Below, in pieces: positions 23,846 through 31,419 of a stretch of 40,708 bases of DNA (position 1 is its first letter; each line of letters begins with the position of its first letter). The stretch comes from Betaproteobacteria bacterium UBA2293 (GTDB lineage: Bacteria; Pseudomonadota; Gammaproteobacteria; Burkholderiales; Rhodocyclaceae), in assembly GCA_002345845.1 (NCBI GenBank), contig DDWF01000073.1, positions 54,277 to 94,984 on the forward strand. The letters are read 5' to 3'. The notes beneath the pieces were generated by a model. That model was not told where the DNA came from. It saw nothing but the letters and a program-made list of their open reading frames with translations, and ran no database searches. The position numbers and the translations under genes were made by a program.

Positions 23846-24585
23846 CACGCCCCCTCCGCAAGGCTCAGCAGCCGGCCCAGCGTGGTCTTGACATCGACCA
23901 ATACCCGCTCGGGGAAACGCCGGAATCGCCCGTCGAGCATGTCCTTCCAGAAGGCATAGGCGCCGCCGCGATAGCGCACCAGCTTGCCGGGGCCGTTCGG
24001 GTGGGTGAAATAGGAACACATGAAGGCATCGTTCCAGGCGGCGATCTTCTCGACCGTCGTACCCTCGGGCACCGGCGCGTTGCCTTGGCAGATATTGCCC
24101 CGCACGTCGACGTTGAAATACGGCACTTGATACAGGGCCGTGGCCGGGGTCGGACGCCCTGCCCCCTTCACCGCCCATACCCGCCAGACCCGGCTGGATG
24201 CGGCGAAGACCAGTCCCGGATGGGGCACGCTCTCGCCGCGTTCCTGCCCACCAAAAGCCTCGGCCTGTTCCTCGTCCACGCGAAAGGCGATGTGGCGGCG
24301 AGCTGGCGGCACCCACCAGACGATCAGGTCGCCATCCATGTAAAGCACCGTCTCCGGCAGGAACCCGCCGTGAGCCGCACGCTTGAGCAGCGCCTTGGCG
24401 AGGTCCATCGCCGCACGGGGTGTCATGGCCTGCCCGGCACCGATAACGGGCTCGCCATCGACGTTCTCGATGTCATGCACGGTGGCCAGCGCACTGCCCT
24501 GCTGACCATCGTAGATCAGGACCGCCCGACGCAGACGCACAGTGCCGGCGCTCGGGGCCTGAATGGAAAACTCGGCTTGGTTCAT
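23845..24585 (-). CDS. PRTRC system protein B, E2-like
   Basis: A 246-residue protein; ATG at 24585 with GGAGG eight bases before it. The segment YFNVDVRGNICQGN (about 157-169) resembles the E2 core 'hPNv-x-GxICl', which places Cys166 where the E2 active-site Cys lies. A second Cys is in NDAFMCSYFTHPNG near residue 200. The N-terminal half contains beta strands with AVLIYDG and VLYMDGDLIVWWVPP. PRTRC B has been grouped with E2-like proteins in comparative studies of bacterial ubiquitin-like pathways. It lies between A and F in the usual cluster order. Confidence 0.85.
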   Translation of the reverse strand: MNQAEFSIQAPSAGTVRLRRAVLIYDGQQGSALATVHDIENVDGEPVIGAGQAMTPRAAMDLAKALLKRAAHGGFLPETVLYMDGDLIVWWVPPARRHIAFRVDEEQAEAFGGQERGESVPHPGLVFAASSRVWRVWAVKGAGRPTPATALYQVPYFNVDVRGNICQGNAPVPEGTTVEKIAAWNDAFMCSYFTHPNGPGKLVRYRGGAYAFWKDMLDGRFRRFPERVLVDVKTTLGRLLSLAEGA

Positions 24586-24602
24586 GGTCGTTACCTCCAC
24601 GA

Positions 24603-25631
24603 TCAGGTTCCTGCCGAGAGGCGATGAATCAAGCGGTCGATCCGCCGGATGGCCGCGAAGCGGCTGGCCATCGCCCGCTGCCACGCGCCGAAGGCAGTAG
24701 GATCATCGAGCGGCACGCAGACCTCGCCCATGTGCTCGCAGTATTCGCCTTGATGGGCGAGTTCGAGAAGGTCGTCGTAGATACGGGTGGTCACGTCCCC
24801 GTCGCGCCAGGACAACACCGCGCCGAAACCGATGAACTCACCCTCCATGTCGGGACGGAAGCTGTCGTCGATTTCCAAGGTAGCCAGCGCCAGCGCATCC
24901 TCGGCAGCGGCCTTGGCACTCAGGTCATCGGGACTGCGGAGGCATTTGACTGCCCGACGCAGGAAACGGGCGCACTGCGCCAGTTCCAGCCCACGCGGCC
25001 AGCGCCGGCTCCATGCGGGAAAAGACGCCTCCAACAGGGACTTGGTAACCATCTCGGCCCGCATCGCCTCGCGTTCTTCCTCGTCCTCACCGCAGTTCAT
25101 GTCGAGCGCGGCTTCCTCGTCATCCTCGCCGCACCAGTAGAGATAGGTCGCCACGTCGCAGGCGATGTCGGGCGTAAACAGCGGATATACGAAGGCGCTC
25201 AGGCGGCACAACACATGCAGAACGACCGTGCCCAAACCGGGCAGGCGGGCGCTCAAGGCTTCCAGCCCCACCCCCACCGGCCATTCCTGCTCATGGTATT
25301 CGCACCACGAGGCCTCCACCGCGCCGACATCGAAGTGCTTGGGCGGCTGGCTGCCGTAGTAGCGGTAGGACTCGCCATCGCGGGACACCATGTCCAGGGC
25401 AAAGCGCGGCGTGAGGCAATGCAGGGCGCCGATCTGGCGCTTGAGCCAGCCATCGAGCGCCTGCCGGCAGGCATCTAGGGAGTCGCTCCAGGTCGCCGGG
25501 ATGTCGGCCTCATCGAAGGCCTCGGCCTCTATCAGGAAGCGCGACACCGTGGCATTGGCCGCCAGCAGCGGCCCCGGAGCGATGCTGTGGGGCACCTGCG
25601 GGCCGATGCGCGGCAAGGCCAGCGCCATCAT
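24603..25631 (-). CDS. PRTRC system protein F
   Basis: A 342-residue protein. The start is ATG at 25631 or the adjacent ATG at 25628, in an ATGATG that also holds the stop of the C gene, so translation is coupled. Helical; a strongly acidic patch CGEDDEEAALDMNCGEDEEE lies around residues 168-187. A DGW-rich N-terminal half precedes it. No known catalytic motif. PRTRC F is found with C, B, A and ThiF; its function is unknown. It is assigned by cluster position, size and overall composition. Confidence 0.8.
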   Translation of the reverse strand: MMALALPRIGPQVPHSIAPGPLLAANATVSRFLIEAEAFDEADIPATWSDSLDACRQALDGWLKRQIGALHCLTPRFALDMVSRDGESYRYYGSQPPKHFDVGAVEASWCEYHEQEWPVGVGLEALSARLPGLGTVVLHVLCRLSAFVYPLFTPDIACDVATYLYWCGEDDEEAALDMNCGEDEEEREAMRAEMVTKSLLEASFPAWSRRWPRGLELAQCARFLRRAVKCLRSPDDLSAKAAAEDALALATLEIDDSFRPDMEGEFIGFGAVLSWRDGDVTTRIYDDLLELAHQGEYCEHMGEVCVPLDDPTAFGAWQRAMASRFAAIRRIDRLIHRLSAGT

Positions 25632-26062
25632 GGCAAGGGCGCCAGCATGTCGCTGGGCGGCAGGATGCGAGCCGTATGCCGCTCATTTGCATCGCGCCGG
25701 GTGCGCAACACGAAGGCTCCCCAGGCCCCGCCACGCTCCTGCGTACCGCGCCGGGTGAGGGCTTGGGCGAGCTTGCCGGTGGCGTCCGTGCGGCCCTCGA
25801 TCTCGACCGCGATAGCAGCCTTGAGGGCGGCAAGGCGTTCGCCTGCGCCGCCTGTCCGACCCTTGGTGCCGACCGCCTTGCGGAAGGTGTATTCCTGCAC
25901 GCCGTCCCGGACTTCGCCCGCCTCGACCTCGGCGCTAATGAGTTCGGGATACTGCGCGCTGTAGAGGTCGCGGACCTCACGCGGTTCCATGCCCGGCACA
26001 TCGGGCAACTGCATGCCGTTGTAGCGGAAGACCCGCCGGATTTCATTGATTGCAATTGTCAT
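25628..26062 (-). CDS. PRTRC system protein C, ubiquitin-like, with C-terminal extension
   Basis: A 144-residue protein; ATG at 26062 with AGGAG seven bases upstream. The first 68 residues (VFRYNGMQLPDVPG, then SAQYPELISAEVEAGEV, YTFRKAVGTKG) are the PRTRC C domain, a beta-grasp ubiquitin-like fold usually ending at the GTKG signature (65-68 here). Most members I know of stop about there. Here a basic, Gly/Arg-rich tail of about 76 residues follows, with ERLAALKAAIAVEIEGR helical. The tail could be a propeptide removed by the JAMM protein A, or an added binding module. Confidence 0.85.
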   Translation of the reverse strand: MTIAINEIRRVFRYNGMQLPDVPGMEPREVRDLYSAQYPELISAEVEAGEVRDGVQEYTFRKAVGTKGRTGGAGERLAALKAAIAVEIEGRTDATGKLAQALTRRGTQERGGAWGAFVLRTRRDANERHTARILPPSDMLAPLP

Positions 26063-26148
26063 GGTTTGGCTCCTGTCGTCTGGCGCCTCCCACCGGGAGG
26101 CCCTTGCGATCAGTCTCTCGCCGCCCTGCCCGTTTTCAAGGCCGGACC

Positions 26149-26619
26149 TCAGCCGAACAGATCGTAGGCGTCGCCGCCGGCAGTGGTCGCAGCCGCCTGT
26201 TGCGGGGCGCTTTCCCCCGCCCCGGTGTCGCCGTCCATGCCATCAGCGGTGTCGGACTGAGGCTGGACCGGGGTCTTCGTCGTGGCGGCTGCGGGTTTGA
26301 CCGCCTTGGTCATCGCCTCGCCCGCCTTCTTGGCCGATGCCGCCTTGGCCGCTTGCAGGACTTCCTGTGTCGCCTCGGCCTGTTCGGCAAGGCTCTGGCG
26401 AACCTCGCGGTAACCCTTCAACACCCCGACGAACTCCGCATCGAATTCGTCCGGCGTCGCCGTCAGGCTCAAGGCCTTGGTCAGGGCCGGCTCGTCCACG
26501 TCCTTCTTGGGCTTCGGGACAACGTTGATCGTCATCCGCCCGGTCTTCTCGTCGGCGCTGATGACCATCGTCAGCGCGGCGCTGGTCGCCAATTCGTAAA
26601 GCTCTTTGAACATCGTCAT
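26149..26619 (-). CDS. PRTRC system protein E
   Basis: A 156-residue protein; ATG at 26619 six bases after AAGGAG; the next Met codon at 26613 is less well placed. N-terminal alpha/beta domain (MTMFKELYELATSAALTMVI, then MTINVVPKPK) followed by a helical segment with QSLAEQAEATQEVLQAAKAA (about 100-119), and a low-complexity Ala/Thr/Pro/Gln tail ending in DAYDLFG. This is the usual build of PRTRC E. The tail resembles an interaction peptide. It is directly followed by C after an 86-base gap. Confidence 0.8.
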   Translation of the reverse strand: MTMFKELYELATSAALTMVISADEKTGRMTINVVPKPKKDVDEPALTKALSLTATPDEFDAEFVGVLKGYREVRQSLAEQAEATQEVLQAAKAASAKKAGEAMTKAVKPAAATTKTPVQPQSDTADGMDGDTGAGESAPQQAAATTAGGDAYDLFG

Positions 26620-26695
26620 GTCACGCTCCTTCAAAAAGAAATGCCTTCGAGACCATGCTACGAAGGCATTCGAGGTTTGCCAGTGGCTGCGCCGC

Positions 26696-28462
26696 TCAAG
26701 CGGCAAGGGCTTCTTCTTCCGCCGGCTCAGCCGCCGAAGCCGGGAGGTCGTCGCTTGCATGTGCGCTGGACACATCCGAAACAACGTGGCGCGGGTACTG
26801 CATGGCGGCGGGCACAGTGCCCTCGTAGGCGAAGCCCGATACGACGAGCAAAGTCTTGATGAAATCGCCCTTCTTCTTCGCCCGCGCCAGCTTGAATGCC
26901 GCCCCCATCTTGGCTTTCAGGCCGACCTCGCCGGCCAGGGACTCCAGTTCGCTCAGGGTGAACAATTCGAGGAATTCGGTGTTCCATTTGAAGTGGCACC
27001 CCTCGTCGACCTCCAGGTAGTTGAGCAAGGCTTCCAGATCGCGCAAACCGACGCCGAAGGCCGCCGAGGCGGTGACCGCCAGCATCAACTGCTCCAGATG
27101 CTGCGGGTCGATGGCCTCGGCCTCGGGCAAGATAGTGGCGAAGTCGAGGCGCTCGACTACCCACGGCCCGGCGATCCGCTGGGCGACCTGTCCGAACTCG
27201 GCGGTGCGGACATTGCCGGTATGGCCGGCGCGGGCCAGCGCGATCATCACGCGCCGGTTGCGCTCAGGTTGTGCCATCAGTTCTCTCGCCGCCCATTTGC
27301 GCCATTGGGCAACGCGGTAGTCCTTCACCCGTTGCGGGGTCTGGTTCGAAGGCTGCGCAACAGTGGCAGCAGGATGCACCGCGCCGGATGGCTTGCGCTT
27401 GGCCGGCGTCTTGCCGGTTCCTGAAGGGGCTTCTTGCCCGCTCTCGCGTTGCGCCTTACGCCAAGCCGCCACTTTCATCGTGTTGCAGGCCGCATAGAAG
27501 CATTGCGCGTGGGTCACGTCGCCGTAGCTGCCAGGCAGCGCCGACACCGCGCAACCGAACGAGGCGCAGCCTTGGCAGGCGGTGTACTGCGCAGCGCCGA
27601 CACCCAATTCGCCGTCCACCGCGACCGGCAGATAGGCGCTGCCATCGGTCGCCTTCACGATGTGGACCAGTGGATACTGGTCGCGCAGGCCTTGGGCCTT
27701 GGCCTCGACGGCTAGCAGAGTCAGTTCGTCATAGTGGGTGGGGTGCTGGCAGTAGCCTTCGCCGAGGGATTCATCGAACAGCCCCGCCTGCCGGGCGGAA
27801 TTGTGCGGGCAGGCCGAACATGGAGCAGTGTCGAAGATGGCGGCCGACAACTGGCGGGCGAAGCGGCCCAACTGCTCTTTCAGCACGCCCACCGGTACCT
27901 TATGCGCAAGGACGCCGGTCAGCACCTCATCCTGCTTGTCGGGTGGGACGCCAGCCAGCAGTTCGGCGTGGCCGAGTTGAATCTGGCGGCAGGTGAGCGC
28001 AGAGAGCACGGCTGGCGTGCAGGTCAGCAGCGCCAGCCGGCGTTCCAGCAGTTCGGGCTTCCAGCCCAGGCTCGCCGCCGCCTCTTCCTTGTCGCCCTTG
28101 TGGCGCAGCAACTGGCGCTTGGCGGCATGCGCTTCCTCGGCATGGGACATGGGGGCGCGGTGGTGGTTCTCGATGACGGCGATGGCCTCGGCCTCCTCGT
28201 CGTTAAGGGCTTCGATCGCCACCGGCATGTCGTAGTCGTCGCCGAAGACGTTCTTTGCGGCCCGCCAGCGGCGCTCGCCGGCCACGATTTCGAACAGATC
28301 GGTGCCGGGGATGGGACGGACGATGATGGGCTGGACGACGCGACCGGCGGCGCGTAGGCCGGCTTCGAGGTCGGCCATTTCGATGGGATCGAAGTATTCT
28401 CGGGGGTTCTTGCCCTGAACAATGCGGCGCAGCGGCAAAGTGGGCATGGCGGGTGTTTCCAT
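26696..28462 (-). CDS. PRTRC system ParB family protein
   Basis: A 588-residue protein; ATG at 28462 six bases after AGGAG. N-terminal ParB/Srx domain: IIVRPIPGTDLFEIVAGERRWRAAK (about 46-70), where ERR is the CTP/phosphate-binding box, then ENHHRAPMSHAEEAHA and a helix-turn-helix region (about 118-175). The middle has Cys clusters, CSACPHN with YCQHP (about 217-240) and CQGCASFGC with QCFYAAC (about 292-330), likely zinc-binding. The C-terminal part is helical. It is much longer than chromosomal ParB, as is normal for the PRTRC type. It first binds DNA, probably at a site on the element, but no ParA is present in the window. Confidence 0.88.
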   Translation of the reverse strand: METPAMPTLPLRRIVQGKNPREYFDPIEMADLEAGLRAAGRVVQPIIVRPIPGTDLFEIVAGERRWRAAKNVFGDDYDMPVAIEALNDEEAEAIAVIENHHRAPMSHAEEAHAAKRQLLRHKGDKEEAAASLGWKPELLERRLALLTCTPAVLSALTCRQIQLGHAELLAGVPPDKQDEVLTGVLAHKVPVGVLKEQLGRFARQLSAAIFDTAPCSACPHNSARQAGLFDESLGEGYCQHPTHYDELTLLAVEAKAQGLRDQYPLVHIVKATDGSAYLPVAVDGELGVGAAQYTACQGCASFGCAVSALPGSYGDVTHAQCFYAACNTMKVAAWRKAQRESGQEAPSGTGKTPAKRKPSGAVHPAATVAQPSNQTPQRVKDYRVAQWRKWAARELMAQPERNRRVMIALARAGHTGNVRTAEFGQVAQRIAGPWVVERLDFATILPEAEAIDPQHLEQLMLAVTASAAFGVGLRDLEALLNYLEVDEGCHFKWNTEFLELFTLSELESLAGEVGLKAKMGAAFKLARAKKKGDFIKTLLVVSGFAYEGTVPAAMQYPRHVVSDVSSAHASDDLPASAAEPAEEEALAA

Positions 28463-28571
28463 GAGGGTCTCCTGCGGTGGGATACCTTCATGCTCTCGTA
28501 GGGTGGGCCTTCTTCAAGGGCGTGCGCCGAGCCGTGGCATGGCCCTCCTCCGCTCCGCCCCCATCACATCG

Positions 28572-28808
28572 TTATCGACCGGCCAGCCCCTTGGTCGCTT
28601 CGATCACCTCGTCTGCTGCCTGCACGGCCCGACGCAGACAGAGCGCAAGCGAACCGTCGTCATGGTGCATGGCATTGAGTTCGGATTGTTTTGCGCGATC
28701 AATCCGGTTCCATTCCTGCGCCGCTTTCCCAAGAAAGTGCGCGACTTCTAACAAGGCGCCCCGATCATCCAAGGTTATCCGATCCAGAAGTTGCTGTTCC
28801 AGGGGCAT
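28572..28808 (-). CDS. Hypothetical 78-residue protein
   Basis: ATG at 28808 lies only one base after the restored stop of the upstream ADP-ribosyltransferase-like gene (28810-28812), consistent with coupled translation. Helical and acidic at the N-terminus (LEQQLLDRITLDDRGALLEV), with RAVQAADEVIEATKGL near the end. No motif. It may be a partner, for example an antidote, of the upstream gene; that is inference from spacing only. Confidence 0.6.
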   Translation of the reverse strand: MPLEQQLLDRITLDDRGALLEVAHFLGKAAQEWNRIDRAKQSELNAMHHDDGSLALCLRRAVQAADEVIEATKGLAGR

Positions 28809-28809
28809 G

Positions 28810-29384
28810 TCAGGCTTTCAGTGAATGGGGACGGCCAACGCAGCGGGTCAAGCGCTCGACCAACCGTCGACGGTGGTCCGGAAAACGGGTGAGGTTCGGA
28901 TCGCTGGCGTCCCGCTTCCACCAGATGCTCGCGTAGTCGGAGACGACGGCGTTGTAGCCCCACAGTGCCCATCCTCATCGAGCTCGGGGCACAGACACTG
29001 GATCGCTTCGCGCTGGGTCAAGCGAGTAATGGATACCAGAACGGCCGGGTTCCACACCACCCAGACATTGCCGCCGAAGCCACGCACCGCATCCATTCCT
29101 GACTCGGCAAAGAACTCGTCCCAAGCATGCCGACTGATGTCCTTGCTGTCCAGCCGATCCGTCCAGCTTGCGTTCGGCGCCAGCCGAGCTTCCAGTACGC
29201 AACCGCCCGCCTCATACATCCCGTATTCGTAGGCGACGGTAAGCGACTCGCTCAGGCAGATGCCAGTACCCGTGTAACTACGAGAACGCGAACGCCGGAA
29301 GCCTTCGCGCAAGATGGTGCGGGCGGCAGTATCACGGGTGCCGTGGTAGAGCGGGCCGATCAAGCAAGTCGTCGAGGTATCCAT
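28810..29384 (-). pseudogene. ADP-ribosyltransferase/PARP-like protein with an apparent frameshift
   Basis: From ATG 29384 the frame reads LYHGT (His, motif 1), AARTILREGF, then SYTGTGICLSES (Tyr, motif 2), AYEYG, GGCVLEARL and VWNPAVLVSI, the order seen in PARP-like ADP-ribosyltransferase folds. After PELDED (about base 28972) the frame continues only with low-complexity Thr/Ser/Pro sequence to a stop at 28848. The shifted frame, open from 28974 to 28810, instead reads GWALWGYNAVVSDYASIWWK and ends one base before the next start. One base is therefore missing near 28972-28977, by mutation, sequencing error or, less likely, programmed frameshift. The start follows a G-run rather than a clear ribosome site. 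The third catalytic residue cannot be identified. Confidence 0.6.
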
Positions 29385-29531
29385 CCCCCCAGCGTCTCAT
29401 CCGATCATTCATCTACAAGACCCGGACTGAATCAGAACAAACTCTTCGGATATAGAAAACGTGAGCAACGATAGCCATTTCCAGCATCCCTGACAGTAAC
29501 TCCGTATCAATCCGAAAATCAGGAAGCCTGA

Positions 29532-30890
29532 TTAGTAATAGCGAGAAGATCGCGCAAGTTCATCGAAGGTTTCGCTATGCCTTAGGTAAAGGCCTTTCGT
29601 CAACGCGATGTTCTGGGCTGGCTTTCGCCCAACGGCCGCGCATGTTGCCACGATGTCCCGGTAGACCTTCTCGGGAATTGTTTGTGTCCCGGTATAGTTC
29701 ATGAAGTGGTCTGGCATCTGAGTACTGACCCGGCTCCCTCGCGGGACCATGATGACACTCGGCTGGCTTCCATGGGCGGCAAACATCAGGTATTGCCAAC
29801 TTGGGTCCGGTACACCTCGATCCGGCACGGCGTCGATGGAAACCGCCAAGTCTCCACCGTGCGTCAAGGCCAGGTAGGCTTCTCTTGCGTGCTTTCCCGT
29901 CTCGGCGATCAGAATGCACGGCTTGCTTGGCTCGTAGTATTCATGCCTTGCCTGAAAACCCAGAATATCGAGCAAGCAGTCGAATTTTTCCGGCGGCAGA
30001 GCCTGTTGCCCCGCGATCATCCAATTGATCTCCTTGGCGGTGACCTCGATCGAATCGGCGATTGCTTTTTTGCCACCTGGCCAGCATTGGATCATGCTGC
30101 TGAGCTCGTTGCTGGCCGTGTTATCGAAATACTCCTTAGGCTCCTTAGCAGGGATATCTCCGCTGTTCGGATCGGCCAGCGCATCATCTGCATCACCTGA
30201 GAAGAGCCAGTTTTTCAGTTTTGGATCGTTCGATGCATCCCAGTAGCGCGGGATATTCGCTGGAACGTTCATTTGCCAAGCCGATAACCAATCTCCCGGT
30301 GCCCAGTCCAGGTTATCGGGCACGTCGACCTTTGGCTCAACCAACGGAAGTTCTTTCCATTGCTCGGCAAGTTGGCGTTGGGCGACTTTGCTGAAATGCT
30401 GGCACCGAAAACTGAAAGCCTTGTCAGCAATTTTGTGGAGTTCATCTAGCGATTTCGGCAAGTAGAACTGGAGTTGCCTGGCGTCCTTTTGTGCGTTTCG
30501 CAGTACCGCAGCATGAGACTTATCGTTTGACGCGGCGACGTCGACCGTGATGCCCGCGCCTTGGAGCACCTCGATAAAGCCCTGATCGGCGGCCGCGCAG
30601 TTGCGGCTGATCCGCATGCGATCAGGCTCACCTCGCAGTTCCGGCAGGCAATTCCAGAACTCGGTCAGAACATCAGTGATCAGGCGCGGGATGTCGCGGC
30701 GCACAAATCGGACGGCAGTAGCCGGCAATCCTGGCAAGGAAATGCCATACATGATCAACGGCAAGAATCCGACCTTTTCAGCCTCGGCCAGCGGTAAAGC
30801 ATCGGCGGTAAAGACGACGCCTCGAGATGGATGCAAAAAGACGTGGCGCGCAGTGGCCAGCGCGAAGTTGTGCTCCCTGACGATCGTCAT
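29532..30890 (-). CDS. Unrecognised 452-residue protein with a possible helix-turn-helix
   Basis: ATG at 30890; only a weak ribosome site precedes it. The N-terminal half is alpha/beta (HVFLHPSRGVVFTADALPLA, VRFVRRDIPRLITDVL), then a Trp-rich linker. Around residues 280-325 the segment KAIADSIEVTAKEINWMIAG followed by LPPEKFDCLLDILG resembles a Cro/CI-type helix-turn-helix. The C-terminal part is alpha/beta (PCILIAETGKHAREAYLAL, PSVIMVPRGSRV). I do not recognise a family. It is the first gene of the minus-strand run, so it could regulate it. Confidence 0.78.
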   Translation of the reverse strand: MTIVREHNFALATARHVFLHPSRGVVFTADALPLAEAEKVGFLPLIMYGISLPGLPATAVRFVRRDIPRLITDVLTEFWNCLPELRGEPDRMRISRNCAAADQGFIEVLQGAGITVDVAASNDKSHAAVLRNAQKDARQLQFYLPKSLDELHKIADKAFSFRCQHFSKVAQRQLAEQWKELPLVEPKVDVPDNLDWAPGDWLSAWQMNVPANIPRYWDASNDPKLKNWLFSGDADDALADPNSGDIPAKEPKEYFDNTASNELSSMIQCWPGGKKAIADSIEVTAKEINWMIAGQQALPPEKFDCLLDILGFQARHEYYEPSKPCILIAETGKHAREAYLALTHGGDLAVSIDAVPDRGVPDPSWQYLMFAAHGSQPSVIMVPRGSRVSTQMPDHFMNYTGTQTIPEKVYRDIVATCAAVGRKPAQNIALTKGLYLRHSETFDELARSSRYY

Positions 30891-31419
30891 CGTTGTTCTC
30901 GATTTCCCTGTCGGACTGTCTTGTCGGGAATTATGACGGAAAAGCCCTCCAGCACATCAAAAGGTATTTGCCTTGCCCTCGTAACCCCCTCGAATTGGAG
31001 TTCCTTGAGTTTGGCAAATTTGACAGCACTCTTGAACCCTTAGTTGCTCGCCGCCAAACTGTAAGGGCTATCCGCGGGCATGGTGTCCGCACAGTCTTCA
31101 CGGCGAAACCCACCGCCATGAAATCAGCCCTGCTGGCGCCGCAGTCGTTACCTGCCTTGACGATTCACCGCCGCCCTGTCGTGGGATCGCCCTTCATCCC
31201 AAACTGAGACCCATGCCTGCCGACGCCCGTCGACCGGCTCCTTGAACCCAGGCATATCCATTTTGCCCACGCCGTCGACTTCGCCCTGAAGTCCGACGCA
31301 GATTTTTCGCGCCTGTCCGTGACCGCAGCATCGGTCACCGCCATGCCTTTGCCATCCCACCGGGGAGCACGCCTCCCCCCGGGATCGGTGTGTTCCCCAT
31401 TTTTCTTTGGAGAACCCCC
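30891..31419 (+). other. Divergent intergenic region with a structured leader
   Basis: A 529-base gap between divergent genes. No credible gene was seen. On the plus strand two perfect hairpins precede the methylase-helicase start: GTGACCG/CGGTCAC (31319-31338, loop CAGCAT) and GGGGAG/CTCCCC (31362-31378, loop CACGC). TTTTTCTTT follows about 20 bases later, too far for a classic terminator. The ribosome site GGAG (31409-31412) is 7 bases before the ATG at 31420. A long structured 5' leader is likely. Confidence 0.45.
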
